DNA from: Lysobacteraceae bacterium
Lineage (GTDB): Bacteria > Pseudomonadota > Gammaproteobacteria > Xanthomonadales > BQJN01
Direction of reading: 5' to 3'
Length of the DNA: 64,000 nucleotides
Assembly (NCBI GenBank): GCA_021604725.1
Contig: BQJN01000004.1
Coordinates: forward strand, 1-64,000
Below the pieces are notes generated by a model. That model had not been told where the DNA came from, did not search any database, and worked only from the letters and a program-made list of their open reading frames with translations. Both the position numbers and the translations under genes were made by a program. Within the stretch, counting starts at the first letter, position 1, and every line of letters starts with the position of its first letter. Below, one piece after another: positions 1 to 9,387 of this stretch.

Positions 1-1577
1 AGCATGTAATCGATCGCTCGTTGTCTGGACCAGCGCTTGTGGTGAATGCCGGTGTCTACGACCAGTCGCACTGCTCGGAATAGTTCAGCCTGAAGCCGGC
101 CAATGTTGTCGTACGGGTCGTCCTGGAACCCTTGCTCCCAGGCGACAAACTCTGAGTACAGGGCCCAGCCTTCCGAGTACGCCGTAAAGGGAATCATGCG
201 CCGGAAGAATGGTACGTTTTCGAGTTCTCGCTGTATGGCAATTTGGAAATGGTGTCCCGGTACCGCCTCATGGTAGGCCAGTGTGCGCATGCCGTACTTT
301 GGCGTCGCTTTGATGTCATACAGGTTGGCGTAGAACACACCAGGGCGTGATCCGTCCATCGCCGGCCCATTGTAGTAAGCCCCGGGAGCGGTCTTTTCCT
401 TGAACTCGGGAATTCGTTCGACGATGACATCAGCCTCCGGACGAACATCAAAAGCGCCGTCCAGTCCGGCTTCGATTTCATCAATCATCGCGGCGTAGTC
501 GTCCAGGATCTGCTGCCTGCCTTCGTCAGTATCCGGGTAGTAGAACTGCTCGTCTTCCTTGAGGTCATTCATGGCCGAGGCAAAACCAGCGCTGGTATCG
601 CGGCCTTCGCCAGCCAATATCGCCAGAATCTCGCCCTGGATGCGATCAACCTCAGACAAGCCAATGGTATGGATCTGTTCGGCGGTGTAGTCGGTGGTGG
701 TGAAAAACCGCAACGCCAATTGATAGAACTCATCACCATCGGGCAGCTTCCATACGCCGTGATTGGTTTTGACCTTGGGCTGGAGTTCTTTGAAGTATGC
801 AATCAAGCGTTGATAGGCCGGATACACGGTGGTGTTGATTTGATCTACTGCCGCGGCCAGCAATCGATCTCGGTCTTGCTCATCCAGCTCGGCTTCAGTC
901 GTTTTCTCCGCCAGCGAGTTATACAAAATATTCTCTTCGGGTGGTGTGTCGACAAAACCGTTCATTTCATCGAGAACGCGCTGAATCACAAACTTCGGCG
1001 GCACAATGCCCAGGGATTCTCGATGTCGTAGCCCTTCAATCACCTGATCAAAGCTCACCCCAACCTTCGACAAGCGTGAAATGTAGTGTTCGCCATCCTC
1101 GACTGAATGCACCTGGTGGGTAGACTCCATAAACGACGGGAAGCCGTTTTGCGCACCGAACATCTGATTGACAGGATAGTTGTGAAAGCGGAAGCGCTCG
1201 CCATCGACGGCGATATTCATCAGCGACAGGGCAATCTTCTTCGACATGCGATCTTCTTCGTCCAGATCGTCGTCGTCATAGGACAGCAAAATCTCGTGAG
1301 CCTCGCTCAGTCGTTCGAACATCCGATCGCCAGCAGCCATCGAATCGTCATCCAGTTCGGCGTTGTGGCCGTTGATGCCGATTGGCTCCAGAACTCGAAT
1401 GGAACTAAGCATCTGCGGGCTTTCCAGGGCAAATTGCAAAGCCGTTCGACCGAAAAACCAGTTGATGTAAAGCGGCTTGAAATACCAGGTGTGAACAGCC
1501 AGCCCAACAACCAGAAGGATCACTCCCGCAAGCCCCAGCCCGACGATCTTCAATATGCTCTTCATGCCCCGTTTCAT
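1..1577 (-). CDS. DUF885 family protein (metallopeptidase-like), C-terminus runs off the left edge
   Basis: Reverse-strand reading from ATG at 1577 (MKRGMKSILKIVGLGLAGVILLVVG...) stays open to the window edge; contains YHEAVPGHHFQIAIQRE, typical of DUF885. Confidence 0.85.
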   Translation of the reverse strand, partial: MKRGMKSILKIVGLGLAGVILLVVGLAVHTWYFKPLYINWFFGRTALQFALESPQMLSSIRVLEPIGINGHNAELDDDSMAAGDRMFERLSEAHEILLSYDDDDLDEEDRMSKKIALSLMNIAVDGERFRFHNYPVNQMFGAQNGFPSFMESTHQVHSVEDGEHYISRLSKVGVSFDQVIEGLRHRESLGIVPPKFVIQRVLDEMNGFVDTPPEENILYNSLAEKTTEAELDEQDRDRLLAAAVDQINTTVYPAYQRLIAYFKELQPKVKTNHGVWKLPDGDEFYQLALRFFTTTDYTAEQIHTIGLSEVDRIQGEILAILAGEGRDTSAGFASAMNDLKEDEQFYYPDTDEGRQQILDDYAAMIDEIEAGLDGAFDVRPEADVIVERIPEFKEKTAPGAYYNGPAMDGSRPGVFYANLYDIKATPKYGMRTLAYHEAVPGHHFQIAIQRELENVPFFRRMIPFTAYSEGWALYSEFVAWEQGFQDDPYDNIGRLQAELFRAVRLVVDTGIHHKRWSRQRAIDYM

Positions 1578-1811
1578 GTATTTCCCCTTATCCCGTTCGG
1601 TGATCGATGCATCATGCCGCAATCAAACGTCGGCCGAAAGTGCTTCCGTGCGCGGCAAGCCGTCGCCATAAACCAGACCATGCCGAATCGGACTCTCGAC
1701 CGGCAGTGATGCAACCACTGTCATTTGCGCCCGACAGTGCAGCGATTTGGCGGTTAAGCCGGCACAAAAACCAGCTATCAAACGGCGTCAATATGGTATC
1801 ATCGCCTGCTT

Positions 1812-3167
1812 TTGAGCAGAGTCCCGGCCTTGAATACTATTGCGCGTCTTTTGACCTCCGCACTTCTCCTTTGTCTGTTGGGTTGCACTGATTCTGGCGA
1901 GTCGGATATTGGCGCGCCCGCTGACTTGCCAATGTTGCAGGCAGAGCAGAATATTTTGATCGTCAGTTTCGACGCACTGCGAACTGACGTCCTGGGCATT
2001 TATGGCAATCAAAGGGGCCTCACTCCAAACATTGATCGCTGGGCGGAGTCGGCAATCGTCTTCGACAACTTCTACACGGCAGGGCAAGCCACACCAACAT
2101 CATTCGCAGCCGCGTTCACTGGCCAGTATCCGCATCGCTCATTTCGCGGCTGGAAACTCGAAGAAACCCAGACGCTGGCCAAGGTCATGCAAAGGTCTGG
2201 CTTCAAGACTTTTGGCATATTCAACAATGTGCAGTTGGTGGATGAGCGGAACTTTGGTCAAGGGTTTGAAACTTACGAAGTTTTGCAGGTTGCACCCGAC
2301 CCAAGCGTAGCCGAACAAGCGCACGCCATGCTCGCTGAGCACAAAGATGGCCGATTTTTTGGCTGGGTCCACTTTATCTCCCCGCATACACCTTATGTCT
2401 ATCGCGAGGACGCCAAGCACTTGTACACGCCGGGCTACGAAGGCGAATACGTCCGGTCCAGCGGTCGCCAGCCCAATCCCGAATCGGAGGCCGACGCCAA
2501 AAGAATCAAGGAATTGTACGACGGGGAAGTCTGGGGCGTTGACCAACTATTTCAGACCGTGATCAACTCCCTTGAACAACTGGGGCTGGCCGACAATACG
2601 CTCGTTATTCTTACGGCCGACCATGGCGAGGCATTCAACGACCACGGCACCTATGGCCACAAAGTGCTCTATGACGAGGTCATCAGGATTCCATTTATCA
2701 TGGCCCCCCCTCAGTACATGTCGCAACAGCGGGTATCGAACGTTCATCTCAATACCGATATTTTGCCGACACTGGCGACGATGGTCGGCGCTGAGTACGT
2801 ACCCACACGCGATGGTGTGCCGATGCAGAATCAGCCGGATGAAGACCTGGCTCGCATCTTCACAGCGATGACGAACTCCAAGTATCGTGCTATGGCGATC
2901 CGCAAGCAGGGCATGAAGATGTTGATTGAGTGTCCACCGGAAGAGTATGTCGAATACCTGTTCGATTTGCGCAGCGATCCAGGAGAACTGAACGACATCA
3001 TCCTCGATCATCCAGATTCCGCAGAAGAACTGTTTGACCAGTTGGAAGACATGATTGGTGGCACGGTTTGCGAGACAATTGTGCAGGCGACCAAGGGTGT
3101 CGAAATTGAAAACGACCTTGATGCGGAGACCATCGAGAAGCTTCGATCTCTTGGGTACATTCAGTAG
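1812..3167 (+). CDS. Sulfatase-like (alkaline phosphatase superfamily) lipoprotein
   Basis: NILIVSFDALRTDVLGIYG, ILTADHGEAFNDHGTYGHK; lipobox LLCLLGC; TTG start (1812 or 1830); ends LRSLGYIQ. Confidence 0.85.
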   Translation: MSRVPALNTIARLLTSALLLCLLGCTDSGESDIGAPADLPMLQAEQNILIVSFDALRTDVLGIYGNQRGLTPNIDRWAESAIVFDNFYTAGQATPTSFAAAFTGQYPHRSFRGWKLEETQTLAKVMQRSGFKTFGIFNNVQLVDERNFGQGFETYEVLQVAPDPSVAEQAHAMLAEHKDGRFFGWVHFISPHTPYVYREDAKHLYTPGYEGEYVRSSGRQPNPESEADAKRIKELYDGEVWGVDQLFQTVINSLEQLGLADNTLVILTADHGEAFNDHGTYGHKVLYDEVIRIPFIMAPPQYMSQQRVSNVHLNTDILPTLATMVGAEYVPTRDGVPMQNQPDEDLARIFTAMTNSKYRAMAIRKQGMKMLIECPPEEYVEYLFDLRSDPGELNDIILDHPDSAEELFDQLEDMIGGTVCETIVQATKGVEIENDLDAETIEKLRSLGYIQ

Positions 3168-3222
3168 ACGGGACCTTCCCAGGCATTACTTGCAATTTCC
3201 ACGCAACAAGATTGAGCAAAAC

Positions 3223-4866
3223 GTGAAATCAACCTTTAACATGCGCAACCGTGCGATGGGCGCGGCAAAATCATGGGTGTGCGCCATCGGTACACTGTCG
3301 CTGAGCATATTGGTGGCAGCTTGCGGCAGCAGCGATCGCCCAGCTGAAACCAACCCTCTGATCTTTATAGGCATCGATGGGGCAACTTGGGACGTTATCG
3401 ATGACATGATCGCCGCCGGCGACTTACCAACGTTCAAGGATTTGAAGACACGTGGTGCCTATGGCGAGCTGATCTCAATCGGCCCAATGGTGTCTCCTGT
3501 GATCTGGACCACTCATGCAACTGGCCGTTTCGCCCGCGATCATGGAATTCTGGACTTCACATACCCATACAAACCGGGTCCGGCGAAGCCTGTCCAGTCG
3601 ACCCATCGTCAGGTGCCGGCGATCTGGAATATAGCCTCGGACGCTGGCAAGTCGGTCGCTGCTGTCGGCTACTTTGCCTCGTTTCCAGCCGACACAATCA
3701 ATGGAGTTTTCGTCTCGGAACGCTCAAGACAGGGGCTGGACGGCGCGATCACCCCGCCCAACGCGCTTGAAGAAATTAGCCAGCAGCTTGATGAGTTGAA
3801 CAGGCTGAACAAGAGAAAGGCGCTGTGGAGCCGTTTTTTTCCGTGGGACTATGAACCACCTCGCAGGCGATCTGACGATGAACCACCGGCGCAGCAGGAA
3901 GCGAGCCGACTGGTCACTGGTCGCGTCGACAACCGCATCATCACCGACGAGTTCTATCGGCGCGCCGGACAATACTTGCTCGAGTCGCGCGATTGGGACC
4001 TGTTCATCAACTATTTAAGAATCATCGACTACGCTCAGCATTCCCTTTGGTACTACTTCGAGGACGATGACTGGGACCAAAAACCAAACGAAGGAACCAG
4101 GGCGCTGCTTGGTGACATCATTCCGGAGTCCTACCGATACACTGACGAGATGCTGGCTGACGTCCTGAAAAGCGCGCCTGACAACGCCAACATCGTTTTG
4201 GTGTCGGACCATGGTATGGGCTCTGCAACCGGTCGTTATTCAGTGGCTGAAGAGCGCGCCAAGGACTTGACGGGCAATCACCGTCGAAACGGCCTGTTTC
4301 TTGCGGTAGGGCCTGATATCAACCCGGGCCGTGTGGTCGGTATGACTACGCTGGAAGTGATGCCGTTGCTGACCACCTTGCTGGGCTTGCCCTTGTCTGA
4401 CGAGTTGCCGGGACAAGTTCCGTATGACGCACTGAGCGACCGCCTGGCCGATGCCGGTCAACCGGCCACGGTGCCCAGTTACGGTTCCTATTCATTTGCG
4501 GGCACTGTTGAGATCTCCGAAGAAGACCAGCGAAGAGAGATGGATGAATCTCTTAAGGGACTTGGCTATATCGGTGAGTTTGAAGTGGCAGATGCCGATG
4601 ATGGCGGCTACGATTTTTGGGCCTCATCCGATGCCATCATAAGCAACCAGTTGGTCGGCGAGATCATGTACTACCTTATCCAGGGAGACCAGGAGGCCGC
4701 CGACGCCGTGCTGCGTGATGGCAAACAATTCAAGGCAAGAATGGGACGGGCAATTCCGGCAGGTGTGGAATCCGCGCTCAAGTCGCTGCGAGATGTCCTG
4801 CCGCCAGACGACTACAACGAAGCTGCTTTCGAGCAGTTTCTGGCACGCCATTCGAGGACGGACTGA
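3223..4866 (+). CDS. Type I phosphodiesterase/nucleotide pyrophosphatase-like lipoprotein (alkaline phosphatase family)
   Basis: PLIFIGIDGATWDVIDDMI, SPVIWTTHATGRFARDHGILDF, LVSDHGMGSATG; lipobox ILVAAC. Start GTG 3223 or ATG 3241; the track ORF from 3055 is over-extended. Confidence 0.82.
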   Translation: MKSTFNMRNRAMGAAKSWVCAIGTLSLSILVAACGSSDRPAETNPLIFIGIDGATWDVIDDMIAAGDLPTFKDLKTRGAYGELISIGPMVSPVIWTTHATGRFARDHGILDFTYPYKPGPAKPVQSTHRQVPAIWNIASDAGKSVAAVGYFASFPADTINGVFVSERSRQGLDGAITPPNALEEISQQLDELNRLNKRKALWSRFFPWDYEPPRRRSDDEPPAQQEASRLVTGRVDNRIITDEFYRRAGQYLLESRDWDLFINYLRIIDYAQHSLWYYFEDDDWDQKPNEGTRALLGDIIPESYRYTDEMLADVLKSAPDNANIVLVSDHGMGSATGRYSVAEERAKDLTGNHRRNGLFLAVGPDINPGRVVGMTTLEVMPLLTTLLGLPLSDELPGQVPYDALSDRLADAGQPATVPSYGSYSFAGTVEISEEDQRREMDESLKGLGYIGEFEVADADDGGYDFWASSDAIISNQLVGEIMYYLIQGDQEAADAVLRDGKQFKARMGRAIPAGVESALKSLRDVLPPDDYNEAAFEQFLARHSRTD

Positions 4867-6374
4867 TGATGACGCGGAATTCATTTCGGCACTACGCCCT
4901 GGCTACTGCATTGGCGTTTACGGCGACAGCCTGCGACTCGCCGACACCAAACGTGTCAAACAATTCAGCAACGCAGAGTGCAACACCTATCCCAACGGTG
5001 GATAACCTGGTTGTGGTTTGTCTGGATACCTTGCGACATGATGCATTCTATCTGGCAGACCGGGCCGGGTTCACTGACAAGCTCTCGCCTTGGATCGAAA
5101 AGGCTGTGCATTTCGACAAGGCGAGTTCTACCGCGCCATGGACGGTGCCCTCGATTGCATCGGTTCTAACCGGAATGTATCCCCGTCAACATGGTGCCGG
5201 CATCTTTCCGGGGGACGTGGCCAACCTCTCAACCGAGATCCCGACGCCATTGCCGGAAGAGAGCACGCACCTTGCCGAGCGCCTCTCCAGCCTCGACGGA
5301 CTGACCAGCGCCGCCTACGTTGCCCACCCATGGTTTGCCTCAGGTTATGGTCTTGAGCGTGGCTTCGGTCGCATGGGTATGCGTCGTGGCAGCGAAAAAA
5401 TCGTAGAAGTTGCTACCGAATGGCTTGATGGCAAAATCACGCCCCGCAAACCGCGGCCAGTCGACAAACGGTTTTTGCTCTATTTGCACTTTATGGAGGC
5501 CCACGATTGGCACCTTACCGAGGGCAAAGAACTGAAAGACCACGCGCAGGCACTACCACCCAAACTGGCGAAGGCAGCGATAGAGGCGGCTCCCGCCAAC
5601 ATTTGCGCGAAGCGCGGAGCGCGGATGTGTCGCAAGTACCTCGCCTACATCAATGCCATTAGGGTCGAACGGGACAGCCTCGGTACCTTTTTGGACAACC
5701 TTGCAGCAATGGGTGCTGATGCCAATACCGCAGTGCTGGCTTTTTCTGACCACGGCGAAGAATTCCACGATCACCTTGAAGAAGCAGTAGCCAATCAGAT
5801 TGACCCACGTGGCATTCACGGCTTTGGCCATGGTCAAAGCCTGCACCAGGAGCTCTTGCATGTGCCACTACTGGTCTGGCACCCCGGCATTGATGGCCAA
5901 CGCGTAGACACACCAGTGAGCCTGGTTGATGTGGCCCCCAGTGTCATGCAGTGGATGGGCGTCGAGCTCGGAGAGGCCACCTGGCCCGGTACCCTGTTGG
6001 GTGATGCCATTGCCGGTGCGCAAAGCTCAGCAATCACCGATCCATCGTTCCAGCCGGATTGGTCCGGTGAGCGTCACTTGTACGCTTCGGGCATCGCCTA
6101 TGGGCCGCAACAAATCGCCACGCGGGCCGGTGACATCAAAGCCGTATGGCATCAAAGAAACGAACAAATCGAACTATTCGACCTCAACAATGACCCACTT
6201 GAAAAGAGCCCTGTTGACAACCCGGAGCTGGTATTGCGGTTCGACCCACTGCTGGGTGACTACGCTGAGATCGAACCAACGGCCGTGGCGGAAGCACCTG
6301 AGTTGGACGCCGAACAAATCGAACACCTGAAATCCATCGGCTACCTGCAAGGCGTCGACGAAGACGGACAATGA
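4866..6374 (+). CDS. Sulfatase-like (alkaline phosphatase superfamily) lipoprotein
   Basis: NLVVVCLDTLRHDAFY, TVPSIASVLTGMYPRQHGAG, FSDHGEEFHDH, GFGHGQSLHQELLHVPLLVWHPG; start overlaps upstream stop (TGATG). Confidence 0.85.
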   Translation: MMTRNSFRHYALATALAFTATACDSPTPNVSNNSATQSATPIPTVDNLVVVCLDTLRHDAFYLADRAGFTDKLSPWIEKAVHFDKASSTAPWTVPSIASVLTGMYPRQHGAGIFPGDVANLSTEIPTPLPEESTHLAERLSSLDGLTSAAYVAHPWFASGYGLERGFGRMGMRRGSEKIVEVATEWLDGKITPRKPRPVDKRFLLYLHFMEAHDWHLTEGKELKDHAQALPPKLAKAAIEAAPANICAKRGARMCRKYLAYINAIRVERDSLGTFLDNLAAMGADANTAVLAFSDHGEEFHDHLEEAVANQIDPRGIHGFGHGQSLHQELLHVPLLVWHPGIDGQRVDTPVSLVDVAPSVMQWMGVELGEATWPGTLLGDAIAGAQSSAITDPSFQPDWSGERHLYASGIAYGPQQIATRAGDIKAVWHQRNEQIELFDLNNDPLEKSPVDNPELVLRFDPLLGDYAEIEPTAVAEAPELDAEQIEHLKSIGYLQGVDEDGQ

Positions 6375-8284
6375 CTATGAAATTCAACCCTACCCTACTG
6401 GCCATTGCGGCCGCGACCTTATTGGCTGGCTGTGGCGATGCCCCACAAGCACCCGCCGAGAAACGCATTGTCATCCTTGGCTTTGATGGCATGGATCCAG
6501 CGATTGCACAGCGCTTTATGGATGAGGGCAAATTGCCCAACTTCTCAAAACTGGCAAACGAAGGCCATTTCCAGCCACTGGGCACATCCAACCCGCCGCA
6601 GTCGCCGGTTGCCTGGTCGGACTTTGCCATCGGCAAGCATGCTGGTGAGCACGGTATTTACGACTTTCTGCGCCGTGACCCGGAAACCTATGCTCCGGAC
6701 TTCTCCATATCGCAGAACATTGCACCGGAGACCATGGAGCTGTTTGGCTACCATATCCCGGTTGGTGACGGACAAGTTCTGAATCGCCGCCAGGGCAAGC
6801 CGTTTTGGATGACGGCAGAAGAAAGCGGCAATCGGGCCTCAGTCCTGCGCGTCCCGGTCACCTACCCGCCAGACAACATTCACCGCATGCTCTCCGGCAT
6901 GGGAGTGCCAGACCTCCTCGGTACTCAGGGGACCTATACGCTTTACACCACCCAACCAGTACGCGGCAGCGGCTCGAGTTCATCGACCCGAATTGAACGC
7001 GTACGTCCACGTCGTGGTGGCATTATCGAAACAACATTGGTTGGGCCACAGCATCCGTTGGACCCAGAAGCTGGGACCATGGATGTTCCGATGGAAATTC
7101 GTCCACTGGAAGGTTCTGAGGGCGGTGCATCCATCACGTTAGGTGAAACCAGCGTCGACATCGAGCCGGGTGGCTGGTCAGATTGGGTCAAGGTTGACTT
7201 CGATTTTCTCGGACCGCTGATGGGCATTCGCGGCATGGTTCGTCTGCACCTGGTCGCTGGATACCCACGAATCCGCCTCTACGTATCGCCGATTCACATC
7301 GACCCCATGCAACCGGCCGTGCTGATGTCGTCGCCCCCGGAATACGTGCAACAACTGGCTGAACGCATTGGCAATTTCCATACTATTGGCATGCCTGAAG
7401 AGACCTGGTCTTTGAACGAAGAGCATATCTCCGACCAGGCCTATCTGGACGTCATCAAGACCATTCTCGCTGAGCGTGAAGCGATGTGGTACGACACGCT
7501 GGATCAAAATGATTCTGAACTGGTGATCGGTGTATTCGTCCAGACCGACCGAGTTGCGCACATGTTTTATCGCGGCTTCGACCCCCTGCACCCCTTGTAT
7601 CCAGAAACTGATGAGACCGCACGCGGAGCCATTGAGTGGATCTACAAGGAAGCAGACCGTGTGTTGGGCGAAACGCTGGACAGACTCGGTCCGGACGATC
7701 AGCTGATGGTGATCTCAGACCACGGATTTTCACCTTTCCGCAAAGCGGTCAACCTAAACCGTTGGCTGGTCGACAATGGCTACCTGGTTCTTAAGGACGG
7801 CAAAGATACTTCTGGCGTAATCTTTTCAGATGTCGACTGGAGTCAATCCACCGCATATGCGCTGGGCCTGAACGGTTTGTTCATCAACCGCGCGGGCAGA
7901 GAGTCACAGGGCATTGTCACCGAACAACAAGCAGCTGAAATCAAGGCCGCCTTAATGCGCGACTTGCCCACCGCCGTCGACCCCGAAACCGGCGTGCCAC
8001 TAATTGGCGAAATGTTTGACGGCGATGTGCTCTACCCTGGCAACGCCAATGGCGATGCACCGGATCTGGTAGTCGGCTACGAGCCCGGTTATCGCGCCTC
8101 CTGGCAAACCACCCTGGGTGCGGCACCTACTGCTCTTGTGGAGCTCAACGACAAAAAATGGAGCGGCGATCACTGCATCGCACCATCCAAAGTTCCGGGT
8201 GTGCTGTTTACCAACTTCGAACTGGAAGCTGGCGAAATTGATGCGCTGGAAAATATTGCATCGTACGTGTTAGAGCGCCTGTGA
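6371..8284 (+). CDS. Type I phosphodiesterase/nucleotide pyrophosphatase-like lipoprotein
   Basis: RIVILGFDGMDPAIAQRFMDEGKLPNFSKL, SPVAWSDFAIGKHAGEHGIYDF, VISDHGFSPF; lipobox TLLAGC; ATGA overlap with previous gene. Confidence 0.87.
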   Translation: MTMKFNPTLLAIAAATLLAGCGDAPQAPAEKRIVILGFDGMDPAIAQRFMDEGKLPNFSKLANEGHFQPLGTSNPPQSPVAWSDFAIGKHAGEHGIYDFLRRDPETYAPDFSISQNIAPETMELFGYHIPVGDGQVLNRRQGKPFWMTAEESGNRASVLRVPVTYPPDNIHRMLSGMGVPDLLGTQGTYTLYTTQPVRGSGSSSSTRIERVRPRRGGIIETTLVGPQHPLDPEAGTMDVPMEIRPLEGSEGGASITLGETSVDIEPGGWSDWVKVDFDFLGPLMGIRGMVRLHLVAGYPRIRLYVSPIHIDPMQPAVLMSSPPEYVQQLAERIGNFHTIGMPEETWSLNEEHISDQAYLDVIKTILAEREAMWYDTLDQNDSELVIGVFVQTDRVAHMFYRGFDPLHPLYPETDETARGAIEWIYKEADRVLGETLDRLGPDDQLMVISDHGFSPFRKAVNLNRWLVDNGYLVLKDGKDTSGVIFSDVDWSQSTAYALGLNGLFINRAGRESQGIVTEQQAAEIKAALMRDLPTAVDPETGVPLIGEMFDGDVLYPGNANGDAPDLVVGYEPGYRASWQTTLGAAPTALVELNDKKWSGDHCIAPSKVPGVLFTNFELEAGEIDALENIASYVLERL

Positions 8285-9387
8285 CCGACGCCAAATTCCA
8301 GGTTCCCGCCGGACTATACGCTAGCACGCGCTTTTTTGGCGCGACAGCGGGCCTATGGCGGCGTCTCGGCAACCTGGAAAGCGCCGTGTTGCGCGACGAT
8401 ATCGAAGCAACACCCATCGACCGGCCGCTGTATGTGACCGGTCTGGCGCGCTCCGGCACCACCATCGTCACCGAAATGCTCAGTCAACATCCGCTGACGA
8501 CCTCGCATCGGTATTGCGATTTCCCGCCGGTCTATACGCCGTATTGGCGCAACTATCTGCGCGATCGAGCGCAAGTGGCCACGCCAAAACCGGTCGAGCG
8601 GGCGCACAAAGATCGCATCATGGTCACTAACGACAGCCCAGAAGCGGTCGAAGAAGTTTTGTGGATGCAGTTCTTTGATCACTTGCATGATCCATCGGTC
8701 ACCAACGCCCTGGTGCCGGATCAAAGAAACGCGGCTTTTGACGATTTCTACCGCGATCACATTCGCAAGTTGCTGCTGGTACGCAAGGCCAGACGCTATC
8801 TCACCAAAGGCAACTACAACATCTCGCGTATTCGCTACATCCTCGATCTGTTCCCAGACGCTCGGTTTGTCATCCCGGTGCGCAAACCGGTCAATCACAT
8901 TGCGTCGTTGGCCAAGCAGCACCGTTTCTTTTGTGAAGGACAAACGGTCAATCCGAAAATGCGTACGCAACTTGGGGCGTCGGGCCACTTCGAGTTTGGT
9001 CTGGACCGAACCGCCATTCATTTTGGCGACGACCAGGTGGCCACTAAAATCAAGCAAGCCTGGGAACAAGGCCAGGAAGCTCTGGGATGGGGGCTGTATT
9101 GGTCAAGCGTCTATCGCTACGTGTTGGAGTTGGTCGAATCAGACCCAGCGATCAAGAACGCTTGCCTGATCGTGCGCTACGAGGACCTTTGTGCCCACCC
9201 TGCCGACGAAATTGATCGCATCATTGCGCATTGCGATTTGCCCGCTGACCAGTTCACCGACGTGCGGCAGCACTATGTTGATACCTTGAGCGAACCGGAC
9301 TACTACAAGCCGGCATTTGACGAGAATGAACTGAAGATCCTGGCGGACACCACCGAAACGGTGGCCAAGCAACTCGGCTATCGCTAA
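8281..9387 (+). CDS. Sulfotransferase family protein
   Basis: PAPS-binding-like loop LYVTGLARSGTTIVTEMLSQHP; DARFVIPVRKPVNHIASLAKQH; GTG start in a GTGA overlap. Confidence 0.83.
   Translation: MTDAKFQVPAGLYASTRFFGATAGLWRRLGNLESAVLRDDIEATPIDRPLYVTGLARSGTTIVTEMLSQHPLTTSHRYCDFPPVYTPYWRNYLRDRAQVATPKPVERAHKDRIMVTNDSPEAVEEVLWMQFFDHLHDPSVTNALVPDQRNAAFDDFYRDHIRKLLLVRKARRYLTKGNYNISRIRYILDLFPDARFVIPVRKPVNHIASLAKQHRFFCEGQTVNPKMRTQLGASGHFEFGLDRTAIHFGDDQVATKIKQAWEQGQEALGWGLYWSSVYRYVLELVESDPAIKNACLIVRYEDLCAHPADEIDRIIAHCDLPADQFTDVRQHYVDTLSEPDYYKPAFDENELKILADTTETVAKQLGYR

Noticed and set aside
3055-3222. N-terminal extension of the phosphodiesterase-like ORF
   Set aside because: Overlaps the end of the upstream gene in another frame; lipoprotein signal begins at 3241, so GTG 3223/ATG 3241 is the start.
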